This document shows positions 9,606 to 21,865 of a stretch of 64,000 nucleotides of DNA, one piece after another. Both the position numbers and the translations under genes were made by a program. This DNA is from Burkholderiales bacterium. GTDB taxonomy: Bacteria; Pseudomonadota; Gammaproteobacteria; Burkholderiales; Burkholderiaceae_E. The stretch lies in contig JAPOKJ010000016.1 of the NCBI GenBank assembly GCA_029977705.1, positions 1 to 64,000 of the forward strand, given 5' to 3'. The notes beneath the pieces were generated by a model. It was given only the letters and a program-made list of their open reading frames with translations. It searched no databases and was not told the origin of the DNA. Each line of letters opens with the position of its first letter. Position 1 is the first letter of the stretch.

Positions 9606-11255
9606 TTACATGTTGGGATAGGCCGGTCCGCCGCCACCCTCGGGCACCACCCAGACGATGTTCTGGCTCGGGTCCTTGATGTCGCAGGTCTTGCAGTGCA
9701 CGCAGTTCTGGGCATTGATCTGCAGGCGATCGCTGTTGTCATCGTTCTTGACGAACTCGTACACCCCGGCCGGGCAGTAGCGCTGCTCGGGGCCGGCAAA
9801 CTTGGCCAAATTGACGTTGACCGGAACCGAGGCATCCTTGAGTGTCAGGTGGATCGGCTGGTTTTCCTCGTGATTGGTGTTCGACATGAACACCGAGGAC
9901 AGGCGATCGAAGGAGATCTTGCCATCGGGCTTGGGATACTCGATCGGGGTGCATTCGCTGGCCGGCTTCAGGTAAGCATGGTCGGGCTTGGTCGAATGCA
10001 GCGTCCAGGGGGCCTTGCCCTTGAACACCACCTGGTCGATACCCACCAGCAGCGTGCCCATCCACAGGCCCTTGCCCATCATCGGCTTGAAGTTGCGGGC
10101 CTTGTACAGTTCCTCGTGCAGCCAGGATTTTTCGAAGGCTTGCGGGTAGTCGGACAACTCGTCGCTGCTGCGGCCAGCCTGCACGGCATCGAAGGCGGCC
10201 TGTGCAGCCAGCATGCCGCTCTTCATCGCGGCATGGCTGCCCTTGATGCGGGAGGCATTGAGCATGCCAGCATCGCAGCCGAGCAGGGCGCCGCCCGGAA
10301 AGGTGAGCTTGGGCAGGCAATTGAGGCCACCGGCGGTGATGGCGCGGGCACCATAGGCCACGCGTTTGCCACCTTCGAAGAACTTACGGATGTCCGGATG
10401 CGTCTTGTAGCGCTGGAACTCTTCGAAAGGCGAGAGATAGGGGTTGGTGTAGTTCAGGCCGACCACATAGCCGACCGCGATCTGGTTGTTCTCCAGGTGA
10501 TACAGGAAGGAGCCGCCATAGGTGGCGCTGTCGAGCGGCCAGCCTGCGGTATGGATCACCAGGCCGGGCTTGTGCACCTCGGGCTTGACATCCCACAGCT
10601 CCTTGATGCCGATGCCATAGCCCTGCGGGTCCTTCCCTTCGTCGAGCCTGTAGCGGGCGATCAGCTGCTTGCCCAGGTGGCCACGGGCGCCCTCGGCAAA
10701 CAAGGTGTACTTGGCATGCAGTTCCATGCCAGGCTGAAAGTTGTCGGTGGGCTGGCCGTCGCGCCCCACGCCCATGTTGCCGGTGGCCACGCCCTTGACC
10801 GAGCCGTCTTCGTGATAAAGCACTTCCGCTGCCGCGAAGCCGGGGTAGATTTCGACGCCCAGGCTCTCGGCCTGCTGACCCAGCCAGCGCACCACATTGG
10901 CCAGGCTGATCACATAATTGCCATGGTTCTGGAAGCACTGCGGCAGCATCCAGCCGGGCACCTGGCGGTGGCCACTGGCATTGAGCATCATGAAGCGGTC
11001 TTCGACCACCGGCGTATTCAGCGGTGCACCGAGCGCCTTCCAGTCGGGGAACAACTCGTTCATCGCGATCGGGTCCATCACCGCACCGGACAGGATGTGG
11101 GCGCCGAGTTCGCCGCCTTTTTCGATCAGGCAGACATTGATCTCCTTGCCCTCGGCCTGGGCGATCTGCTTGAGCTTGATCGCTGCGGACAGTCCGCCCG
11201 GACCGCCCCCGACGATGACCACATCAAATTCCATCGCATCGCGCTCGATTTCCAT
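9606..11255 (-). CDS. electron transfer flavoprotein-ubiquinone oxidoreductase (ETF-QO)
   Basis: 549 residues. It carries electrons from reduced ETF, fed by acyl-CoA dehydrogenases, to the quinone pool at the inner membrane. The FAD-binding VVIVGGGPGGLSAAIKL motif is near the N-terminus, the quinone-pocket segments follow, and the C-terminal 4Fe-4S domain has the cysteines CPAGVYEF...CVHCKTCDIKDP. ATG at 11255 follows GGAG by 5 nt; an in-frame ATG lies 7 codons later. The CoA-transferase pair lies upstream on the same strand, which fits a role in fatty-acid and ketone-body oxidation. Confidence 0.97.
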   Translation of the reverse strand: MEIERDAMEFDVVIVGGGPGGLSAAIKLKQIAQAEGKEINVCLIEKGGELGAHILSGAVMDPIAMNELFPDWKALGAPLNTPVVEDRFMMLNASGHRQVPGWMLPQCFQNHGNYVISLANVVRWLGQQAESLGVEIYPGFAAAEVLYHEDGSVKGVATGNMGVGRDGQPTDNFQPGMELHAKYTLFAEGARGHLGKQLIARYRLDEGKDPQGYGIGIKELWDVKPEVHKPGLVIHTAGWPLDSATYGGSFLYHLENNQIAVGYVVGLNYTNPYLSPFEEFQRYKTHPDIRKFFEGGKRVAYGARAITAGGLNCLPKLTFPGGALLGCDAGMLNASRIKGSHAAMKSGMLAAQAAFDAVQAGRSSDELSDYPQAFEKSWLHEELYKARNFKPMMGKGLWMGTLLVGIDQVVFKGKAPWTLHSTKPDHAYLKPASECTPIEYPKPDGKISFDRLSSVFMSNTNHEENQPIHLTLKDASVPVNVNLAKFAGPEQRYCPAGVYEFVKNDDNSDRLQINAQNCVHCKTCDIKDPSQNIVWVVPEGGGGPAYPNM

Positions 11256-11372
11256 CTTCTTCTCCGTTGTCCTTGTAGTGGGAGGCGAACCTCCCCGGGC
11301 CTGCGCTGCCGGCAGGGCAGACTGCAGGCGGGAGCGCGATTCCGGGATGTCTTCCAGCTTATCGCATGAAGC

Positions 11373-12011
11373 TCAGATCAGGGCCGGTTCCGTCTTGGAT
11401 TGCAGCAGTTCACGGGTCACGCCCGGTGCCATTTCGATCACCTTCAGGCCTTGCGGCGTGACATCCAGAACCGCCAGGTCCGTGATGATGCGGTTGACAA
11501 CGCCCAGGCCGGTCAGGGGCAGCGAGCAGGACTTGAGGATCTTCAGGTCCTCGCCGCCATCCTTGCGTCGCGCGACGTGTTCCATCAGCACGAGGACTCG
11601 GCCGACACCTGCGACCAGGTCCATCGCGCCGCCCATGCCCTTGACCATCTTGCCGGGGATCATCCAGTTGGCCAGGTCGCCCTTTTCGCTGACCTGCATG
11701 GCGCCCAGGATCGACAGGTTGATCTTGCCGCCGCGGATCATGGCGAAGGAATCATGCGAGCCGAAGATCGAGGTGCCGGCGATGGTGGTGACGGTCTGCT
11801 TGCCGGCGTTGATCAGGTCGGCGTCGACCTCGTCTTCGGTCGGGAAGGGGCCGATGCCGAGCATGCCGTTCTCGCTTTGCAGCCAGACTTCCTTGCTGGC
11901 AGGCACATGATTGGCCACCAGGGTGGGCAGGCCGATGCCCAGGTTGACGTAGAAACCGTCTTCGAGTTCGCGTGCCGCAATGGCGGCCATCTGGTCGTGG
12001 GTCCAAGCCAT
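11373..12011 (-). CDS. scoB: succinyl-CoA:3-ketoacid CoA-transferase subunit B
   Basis: 212 residues from the ATG at 12011; a TTG two codons upstream is possible. It pairs with subunit A to move CoA between succinyl-CoA and acetoacetate or a related 3-oxoacid. The active-site glutamate lies in [11 protein letters not shown], and [11 protein letters not shown] and [11 protein letters not shown] are typical of the B subunit. The gene is only 2 bp past the scoA stop, so translation is probably coupled. The oxoadipate (PcaJ) activity is an alternative, but no aromatic-degradation genes are nearby. Confidence 0.93.
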   Translation of the reverse strand: MAWTHDQMAAIAARELEDGFYVNLGIGLPTLVANHVPASKEVWLQSENGMLGIGPFPTEDEVDADLINAGKQTVTTIAGTSIFGSHDSFAMIRGGKINLSILGAMQVSEKGDLANWMIPGKMVKGMGGAMDLVAGVGRVLVLMEHVARRKDGGEDLKILKSCSLPLTGLGVVNRIITDLAVLDVTPQGLKVIEMAPGVTRELLQSKTEPALI

Positions 12012-12013
12012 GA

Positions 12014-12721
12014 TCAAGCCTTCTTTTCGCTGAGGGTGCGCTTCTCGATGCGCTTTTCGGGGGTCGGGTTGTGCACGATGCGGTGCACGTAGATGCCGGG
12101 CAGATGCACGTCATCGGGGTCGATCTGGCCGTTCTCGACAATCTGCTCGACCTCGACCACCGTGACCTTGCCGGCCATCGCAGCAGCCGGGTTGAAGTTG
12201 CGTGCCGTACGCCGGAACACCAGGTTGCCGGACTTGTCGGCCTTGTAGGCCTTGACCAGCGACACATCGGGCACCAGGGCCCGTTCCATGACGTAGTCGG
12301 CACCATCGAAGTTGCGGATTTCCTTGCCTTCGGAAATCACCGTACCGACACCGGTCTTGGTGAAGAAGGCCGGGATGCCGGCGCCACCGGCACGCAGCTT
12401 CTCGGCCAGGGTGCCCTGCGGCGTGAATTCCAGTTCCAGCTCGCCCGCCAGGTACTGGCGCTCGAACTCCTTGTTCTCGCCGACGTAGCTGGAGATCATT
12501 TTCCTGATCTGGCGGGTCTCCAGAAGCAGGCCCAGGCCGAAACCGTCGACGCCGGCATTGTTGGAAATGACGGTGAGGCCCCTGACGCCGGAATCCCTGA
12601 GGGCGGCAATCAGGGCCTCGGGGATGCCGCACAGGCCGAAACCGCCGACCGCCATCAACTGGCCGTCCTTGACGAGGCCTTTGAGCGCGTCCGCCGCGCT
12701 GGCATATAGCTTGTTAGCCAC
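12014..12721 (-). CDS. scoA: succinyl-CoA:3-ketoacid CoA-transferase subunit A
   Basis: 235 residues from the GTG at 12721, chosen because it follows GGAG at 8 nt and begins as the family does ([20 protein letters not shown]). The frame is open 40 codons farther upstream, but that part is not family-like. The glycine-rich CoA-binding [28 protein letters not shown], the long [29 protein letters not shown] segment and [12 protein letters not shown] all match the A subunit. It is followed directly by scoB and then ETF-QO. Confidence 0.93.
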   Translation of the reverse strand: MANKLYASAADALKGLVKDGQLMAVGGFGLCGIPEALIAALRDSGVRGLTVISNNAGVDGFGLGLLLETRQIRKMISSYVGENKEFERQYLAGELELEFTPQGTLAEKLRAGGAGIPAFFTKTGVGTVISEGKEIRNFDGADYVMERALVPDVSLVKAYKADKSGNLVFRRTARNFNPAAAMAGKVTVVEVEQIVENGQIDPDDVHLPGIYVHRIVHNPTPEKRIEKRTLSEKKA

Positions 12722-12904
12722 TCTGAGCTCCGAAAGAAGGGGGTGAAAACCAGGCACCCCGGCCACGGCCGCCGCACTGCGGCGCGCCTTGGCCTGGCAT
12801 GGCCGCAGTCCCCGACGCAGGCAAGGAAGGGGCAGGGCCATTGGTGCTTTGCCGCAATTTTACGGCATCGGCGGGGCGGGTAAACTCGGCCGGATATTTG
12901 AACC

Positions 12905-12922
12905 GCAGACCAGATGGTCTGC
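12905..12922. promoter_or_regulatory. 18-bp inverted repeat upstream of the SDR-P450 operon
   Basis: GCAGACCA (12905-12912) and TGGTCTGC (12915-12922) are perfect 8-bp arms around a GA centre, a repressor-operator-like site. It lies 27 bp before the SDR start and about 180 bp upstream of the divergent scoA start. It could control either operon. The bound protein is unknown. Confidence 0.5.
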
Positions 12923-12949
12923 CCGTTTGCCGAAAGGGCCCCCGACAGC

Positions 12950-13723
12950 ATGAGCGCCGACTTTGATCTGAGTGGAAAAATTGCCCTGGTGACCGGGGCC
13001 TCCAGTGGCCTTGGCGAGCGCTTTGCGCTGACCCTGGCCGGTGCCGGTGCGCAGGTGGTACTGGCCTCGCGCCGCATCGAACGGCTCAAGGAATTGCGTG
13101 CCCGCATCGAGGCCGGTGGCGGCGCGGCCCATGTCGTGAGCATGGATGTCACCGACCTGGCCAGCATCAGCCAGGCCGTGGCCGAGGCCGAGGCCGAGAC
13201 CGGGCCGATCGACATCCTGGTCAACAACTCCGGCGTGTCCACCACGCAGCGCCTGGTGGACGTCACCCCCGAAGACTACGACTTCATCTTCAATACCAAC
13301 GTCAAGGGCTCGTTCTTTGTCGCCCAGACGGTGGCCCGCGGCATGATTGCCCGTGCCAAGACCGATCCGGCGCGCCAGGCACGCATCATCAACATCGCCT
13401 CGATGGCCGCCCTCAAGGTCCTGGCCCAGATCGGGGTCTACTGCATGAGCAAGGCCGCCGTGGCCCAGATGACCAAGGCGATGGCGCTCGAATGGGGGCG
13501 CTACAACATCAATGTGAATGCGATCTGCCCGGGTTACATCAAGACCGAGATGAACGCCCACCACTGGGAGACCGAGGCCGGACAGAAGCTGATCAGCCTG
13601 CTGCCGCGCAAGCGCATCGGCCACCCCGATGATCTGGACGGGCTGCTCCTGCTGCTGGCCAGCGGGGCCTCGCGATTCATGAACGGCGCGGTGATCGCCG
13701 CCGACGACGGCTTTGGCATCTGA
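12950..13723 (+). CDS. SDR-family oxidoreductase
   Basis: 257 residues from the ATG at 12950, which gives a normal SDR start; an upstream in-frame ATG at 12914 would sit inside an inverted repeat. It is a classical short-chain dehydrogenase/reductase: cofactor motif TGASSGLG (15-22), NNSG (92-95), catalytic Ser151, Tyr164 and Lys168 (YCMSK), then NAICPGYIKTEM. It acts on an alcohol or ketone with NAD(P). The stop is 4 bp from the P450 start, so both probably act in one pathway. The substrate is not evident. Confidence 0.92.
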   Translation: MSADFDLSGKIALVTGASSGLGERFALTLAGAGAQVVLASRRIERLKELRARIEAGGGAAHVVSMDVTDLASISQAVAEAEAETGPIDILVNNSGVSTTQRLVDVTPEDYDFIFNTNVKGSFFVAQTVARGMIARAKTDPARQARIINIASMAALKVLAQIGVYCMSKAAVAQMTKAMALEWGRYNINVNAICPGYIKTEMNAHHWETEAGQKLISLLPRKRIGHPDDLDGLLLLLASGASRFMNGAVIAADDGFGI

Positions 13724-13727
13724 GATC

Positions 13728-14954
13728 ATGGATGCGCGCGCGCTGGCCGCGGCCTTCGAACTGTCCGCCCTGAGCCCGGACTTCTACGACGATCCCTATC
13801 CCACCTTCGCAGCCCTGCGGGCACATGACCCGGTCCATCAACTCAAGGATGGCAGCTGGTTCCTGACCCGCTATGACGATGTGATGACGGTGTACCGGAG
13901 TCCGGATGCCAGCTCGGACAAGAAGGTCGAATTCCTTCCCAAGTACGGTCCCTCGCCGCTGTACGAGCACCACACCGGCAGCCTGGTGTTCAATGACCCG
14001 CCCCTGCACACCCGTGTCCGGCGCCTGATCATGGGCGCGGTCAACCAGCGCGCCATCAACCGCATCGAGCCGGATGTGACTGCCCTGGTGCAACGCCTGC
14101 TCGACCAGATGCAGGCGCGCATGGCCCGGGACGGCCGTATCGATTTGGTCGAGGACTTTGCCGCGGCCATTCCGGTCGAGGTGATCGGCAACCTGCTGGC
14201 GATTCCGCATGCCGACCGCGGCCCGCTGCGCGGCTGGTCACTGGCCATCCTGGGGGCGCTCGAGCCGGTGCTCAGCGACGAGAGGCGCCGCGCCGGCAAT
14301 CAGGCGGTGAGCGATTTTTCGGCCTACCTCGAGCAGTTGATTGCCGAGCGCCGGCGCCATCCAGGCAATCCCGAGGAAGATGTGCTCACCCGCCTGATCC
14401 AGGGCGAGGCCGATGGCGAGAAGCTCAGCCTCAATGAGCTGATCCAGAACTGCATCTTTCTGCTCAATGCCGGGCATGAGACCACCAGCAACACCATCGG
14501 CAATGGCATCGTCAGCCTGATGGCGCATCCTGAACAACTGGCACGCCTGCGCCAGGACCTGTCGCTGATCAATCCGGCGATCGAGGAGATGCTGCGCTTT
14601 GAAAGCCCGGTGCAGCTGAACAACCGGCGCATGCTCAAGCCGATCACCCTGGGCGGCAAGACCTTGCCTGCCGGCAGCCTGATCACGCTGGCGATCGGTG
14701 CGGCCAACCGTGACGGCGAGCCATTTCCCGACCCCGACCGTTTCGACATCGGTCGCAAGCCCAACCGGCAACTGGCCTTCGGTCATGGCGACCATGCCTG
14801 TGTCGGCATGAATGTGGCACGCATGGAAGCGCGCGTCGCGATCAAGGCCTTCCTGGAGCGTTTCCCGGTGATCGAAGCCGGCGGCGAGCGTGTGCGTGAC
14901 CGGCGTGTGCGCTTTCGCGGCTACCAGTCGATTCCGCTCATCGTGGGCGCCTGA
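13728..14954 (+). CDS. cytochrome P450
   Basis: 408 residues, the size of soluble bacterial class I P450s. The I-helix oxygen-binding motif is NAGHETTSN, the ExxR pair is in EEMLRFESP, and the heme-ligating Cys358 is in FGHGDHACVG. There is no membrane anchor. ATG at 13728; a TTG five codons upstream overlaps the SDR stop. It hydroxylates a hydrophobic substrate with electrons from a ferredoxin and reductase; no such partner gene is in the window. It is followed at 2 bp by a hot-dog thioesterase, which suggests acyl-CoA or acyl-ester chemistry. Confidence 0.95.
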   Translation: MDARALAAAFELSALSPDFYDDPYPTFAALRAHDPVHQLKDGSWFLTRYDDVMTVYRSPDASSDKKVEFLPKYGPSPLYEHHTGSLVFNDPPLHTRVRRLIMGAVNQRAINRIEPDVTALVQRLLDQMQARMARDGRIDLVEDFAAAIPVEVIGNLLAIPHADRGPLRGWSLAILGALEPVLSDERRRAGNQAVSDFSAYLEQLIAERRRHPGNPEEDVLTRLIQGEADGEKLSLNELIQNCIFLLNAGHETTSNTIGNGIVSLMAHPEQLARLRQDLSLINPAIEEMLRFESPVQLNNRRMLKPITLGGKTLPAGSLITLAIGAANRDGEPFPDPDRFDIGRKPNRQLAFGHGDHACVGMNVARMEARVAIKAFLERFPVIEAGGERVRDRRVRFRGYQSIPLIVGA

Positions 14955-14956
14955 CC

Positions 14957-15400
14957 ATGCTCAAGCCGCCACCTCAGGGGGCTGTCCCCGCTTTCCGCTT
15001 CGAGATCCCGATCCGCTGGGGCGACATGGACGCGATGGGTCACGTCAACAACACCGTGTATTTCCGTTACATGGAACAGGCGCGCATCTCCTGGTTCGAG
15101 GCCCTCCAGGTGCGGCCCAACCCCGAGGGTTCAGGCTTTCTGATCGTCAACGCCCAGTGCGACTTCATCCGCCAGCTGAAGTACCCCGGCGTGGTGCGGG
15201 TCGACACCTATGTCGGCGACATCGGTCGCAGCAGCTTTGATACCTGGATCGAGATGTCGCCGGTCCATGACGCGGGACAGGTGTATGCACGCGGTGGTGC
15301 CCGCATCGTCTGGGTCAATTTCCCGCTTGGGCGCTCGGAGCCCCTGCCGCCCGATGTGCTGGCACGGGTCACCACCCCCATCGCCGCCATCCATCGCTGA
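14957..15400 (+). CDS. acyl-CoA thioesterase, 4-hydroxybenzoyl-CoA thioesterase type
   Basis: 147 residues with a single hot-dog domain. The active-site loop WGDMDAMGHVNNTVYFRYMEQARISWF (from residue 21) carries the aspartates and HVNN of the 4HBT/YbgC group. It hydrolyses acyl- or aryl-CoA to free acid. The start lies 2 bp after the P450 stop with no clear ribosome site of its own, implying translational coupling. Confidence 0.9.
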   Translation: MLKPPPQGAVPAFRFEIPIRWGDMDAMGHVNNTVYFRYMEQARISWFEALQVRPNPEGSGFLIVNAQCDFIRQLKYPGVVRVDTYVGDIGRSSFDTWIEMSPVHDAGQVYARGGARIVWVNFPLGRSEPLPPDVLARVTTPIAAIHR

Positions 15401-15430
15401 ACCCCGCAGCCCTTCACCAGGATCAAGTCC

Positions 15431-16189
15431 ATGAGCATGCCCCCTGACACGCCCGAGGGCCGAAAGGCCAGTGCCCAGCAAGCCTTGCGCGACGAGGCCG
15501 TCAGCGCTTCCCTGCAGATGGAGCAGGAACTGGCCGCTGCCCAGCGCATGGCCCTGGAGTTCGAACAGCAGGTGCAGGCCCTGGGCGGCCGCGTGGCGGC
15601 TCGCCTCGAAGGCGAGATCAGCATGCTGGCCTCGACGGTGGCCAGCCTGTTGCAGACCCTGGCCTCGCGCCTGGCCGACAAGGACCCGCAGCTGGGCGAG
15701 CTGGCCCGGATGGGGCTGCGCAGCAGCCAGTCGTTGCAGGACGAGGTCAAGGCCATGCTCAGCGAGCTGCGTCAGGCCGACCCGGATGTCATCGGCCTGG
15801 TCGAGTCCCTCGACCGGCTCACCCGGCAGTGGCGCGATCGCACGCCAGCGGTGCGCTTCGAGTTTCTGAGCGATCCGCCAGAGGGACAGGCGTTCGGATT
15901 CCCGGACAATCCCATCGAGGCTTTCGTGCAGCGCGTGGCCGAGGCCGCAGTGGACCGCGCGGTCAATCTGGGCGGGGCCCGTCTCGTGGTGATTTCCATC
16001 AGCCGCGACGATGAGCAGTTTCGGCTGCAGGTCATCGATGATGGCGGTCCGCCGCCGGCCAGCCCCGGCCATCACTGGCGCAGCCTGCAGGAGAAGGCCG
16101 CCGCGATGGGGGGCTTGCTCAGCCTCGAACAGGCCGACTCTGGCGGCGGCGAGGCAATGCTGAAGCTGGCCTGGGGCCGCGCCGCTTGA
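15431..16189 (+). CDS. degenerate histidine-kinase-like protein (UhpB/NarX C-terminal type)
   Basis: 252 residues, no membrane segment and no sensor domain. Residues 25-100 form a long helical, coiled-coil-like region. RVAARLEGEIS stands where NarX/UhpB kinases have the phospho-acceptor R-x-A-R-x-L-H-D-x-x, with Glu in place of His. The C-terminal third resembles a HATPase domain (LQVIDDGGPP for the G1 box; SLQEKAAAMGGLLSLEQADSGGGEAMLKLAW for the end), but the usual Asn of the N-box is replaced (VAEAAVDRAVNLGGA). It probably binds a partner rather than phosphorylating itself. It follows the thioesterase by 30 bp. The homology is my reading of weak motifs. Confidence 0.55.
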   Translation: MSMPPDTPEGRKASAQQALRDEAVSASLQMEQELAAAQRMALEFEQQVQALGGRVAARLEGEISMLASTVASLLQTLASRLADKDPQLGELARMGLRSSQSLQDEVKAMLSELRQADPDVIGLVESLDRLTRQWRDRTPAVRFEFLSDPPEGQAFGFPDNPIEAFVQRVAEAAVDRAVNLGGARLVVISISRDDEQFRLQVIDDGGPPPASPGHHWRSLQEKAAAMGGLLSLEQADSGGGEAMLKLAWGRAA

Positions 16190-16195
16190 GGGCGG

Positions 16196-16201
16196 TATAA
16201 T
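16196..16201 (+). promoter_or_regulatory. -10 box upstream of pyrG
   Basis: A perfect TATAAT lies 23 bp before the pyrG ATG, within 7 bp of the stop of the preceding gene, giving a leader of about 17 nt. No good -35 hexamer is found at 16-18 bp spacing. Confidence 0.5.
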
Positions 16202-16218
16202 CCCGCTTTACCAGCTGA

Positions 16219-18797
<2,579 letters not shown>

Positions 18798-18874
18798 GGC
18801 TGTCCAAGGCAGGCCCGCGTGGCTGCTCAAGGCCGGTCCCCGGAACAAACGATTCAAAACAGTGGAGTTCAGCC

Positions 18875-20448
<1,574 letters not shown>

Positions 20449-20553
20449 TCGTCCCGCAGGCGCCCCGTGCCAGCGTCCCTTGCATGCATCTGCTTCGATG
20501 CGTGGATTGGGCGGCTGGTCCGCGGGGCCGGGGCCTGTTAAGCTTGAGCCTTC

Positions 20554-20895
20554 ATGAAACTTTTCAGCATCGTTCTCGCCGCCTTCCTCGTCCTGATCCA
20601 GTACCCGTTGTGGCTGGGCAAGGGCGGGTGGTTGCGCGTCTGGGAACTGGATCGGCAGGTGGTCAAGCAGCAGTCGGCCAACCTTGTGCTGGCTGGTCGC
20701 AACACCTCGCTCGAGGCCGAGGTCCGCGACCTGCAGGAAGGCCGTCAGGCCATCGAGGAGCGCGCCCGCTACGAGCTGGGCATGGTGCGCAAGAACGAGA
20801 TCTTCGTGCAGATCAGCGAGCCCCCGGTGCTCAAGCCGGTCAAGGCGCCGGCGGCTGCTCCCGAAGCGTCTGAAGCGGTTCCGGCCAGCCGCTGA
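20554..20895 (+). CDS. ftsB: cell division protein FtsB
   Basis: 113 residues. It is a bitopic divisome protein of the FtsQLB complex. One N-terminal transmembrane helix (about residues 4-20) is followed by [11 protein letters not shown] and a periplasmic coiled coil (30-75) ending [18 protein letters not shown], the family signature. The last 25 residues are Ala/Pro-rich and longer than in E. coli (103 aa). eno-ftsB is a widespread arrangement in proteobacteria. Confidence 0.95.
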   Translation: MKLFSIVLAAFLVLIQYPLWLGKGGWLRVWELDRQVVKQQSANLVLAGRNTSLEAEVRDLQEGRQAIEERARYELGMVRKNEIFVQISEPPVLKPVKAPAAAPEASEAVPASR

Positions 20896-20944
20896 TGGGC
20901 GGATGTTGACGGCCGGGCGATGATGGCCCTGCGCCAGCCCCGGC

Positions 20945-21865
20945 TCAGTCTGGTCGCGCCGGTGACGGCATGACCCCTTCGATGAATACCGCAGCGGCAT
21001 CGACCGCATCGAAGCGGTAGCCGGTATTGCAATAATCGCACTGAGTACGAACCTCGCCCTGTTCGGCCAGGATGCTTTCGACCTCCTCGCGCCCGAGCAT
21101 CTTGAGCATGGCGGCGACCTTTTCGCGCGAGCAGGTGCAGGCAAACCGGACCGGACGTTCATCGAGGGTCTGCAGGTTCTCCTGCCAGAACAGCTTGTGC
21201 AGCAAGCGCTCGGGCGACTCGGACAGCAATTCCTCCCGTGTCAGGGTATCGGCCAGCATCTGCAGGCGTGGCCAGGCATCCTGATCGATTCGGGCAGTGC
21301 CCAGGGAGCCGCCGCTATCGGGCATTTTCTGCAGCAGCAGGCCCACCGCGCACTGGTCATCGGCGGCCAGGTACAGGCGACTGGGGACTTGTTCCGAGCG
21401 CAGCATGTAATGCTCGAGCACGCTGGAGACGCTGTCGCCCTCGAAGGGCACGATGCCCTGGTAGGGCTGCTGGTTGGCCGAATGCTTGGCAGGCTCGAGG
21501 GTGACCACGAAGCGACCCTGACCATTGCGGTTGACCAGCGAGGAGAAACTGGCCTGCGCGTCTGTTCCAGCGCCCGCCGGGGCGGCCTTGAGCGTGGCGC
21601 GGAACAGGCCTGCCGGCCGGCACTCCACCACCATCAGGCGGATCGGTCCGTCGCCATGGATCTGCAGGATCAGGTTGCCATCGAATTTCAGGCTGGCAGC
21701 CAGCAACTGGGCCGCCGCGCACAACTCGCCCATGCGGTGCAGCCCGGGCTGGGCGGTGTGCCGCGACACCACCGCCTGCCACTGCGACGACAGTCTCACG
21801 ATCTGCCCGCGGACTTCGCCCTGTCCCAGCAGGAAGCGGGTCAGGAGGTCTTGGCCAATACTCAT
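20945..21865 (-). CDS. hslO: redox-regulated chaperone Hsp33
   Basis: 306 residues. It is a holdase that becomes active when its zinc site is oxidised. The four zinc cysteines are Cys243 and Cys245 (CTC) and Cys276 and Cys279 (CDYC) in the C-terminal switch. The N-terminal chaperone domain has the typical ETAQ/AAQLLAASLKFDGNLILQIHGDGPIRLMVVEC segment. The start overlaps the stop of the upstream protease gene (ATGA), so the two are one transcription unit. Confidence 0.97.
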   Translation of the reverse strand: MSIGQDLLTRFLLGQGEVRGQIVRLSSQWQAVVSRHTAQPGLHRMGELCAAAQLLAASLKFDGNLILQIHGDGPIRLMVVECRPAGLFRATLKAAPAGAGTDAQASFSSLVNRNGQGRFVVTLEPAKHSANQQPYQGIVPFEGDSVSSVLEHYMLRSEQVPSRLYLAADDQCAVGLLLQKMPDSGGSLGTARIDQDAWPRLQMLADTLTREELLSESPERLLHKLFWQENLQTLDERPVRFACTCSREKVAAMLKMLGREEVESILAEQGEVRTQCDYCNTGYRFDAVDAAAVFIEGVMPSPARPD

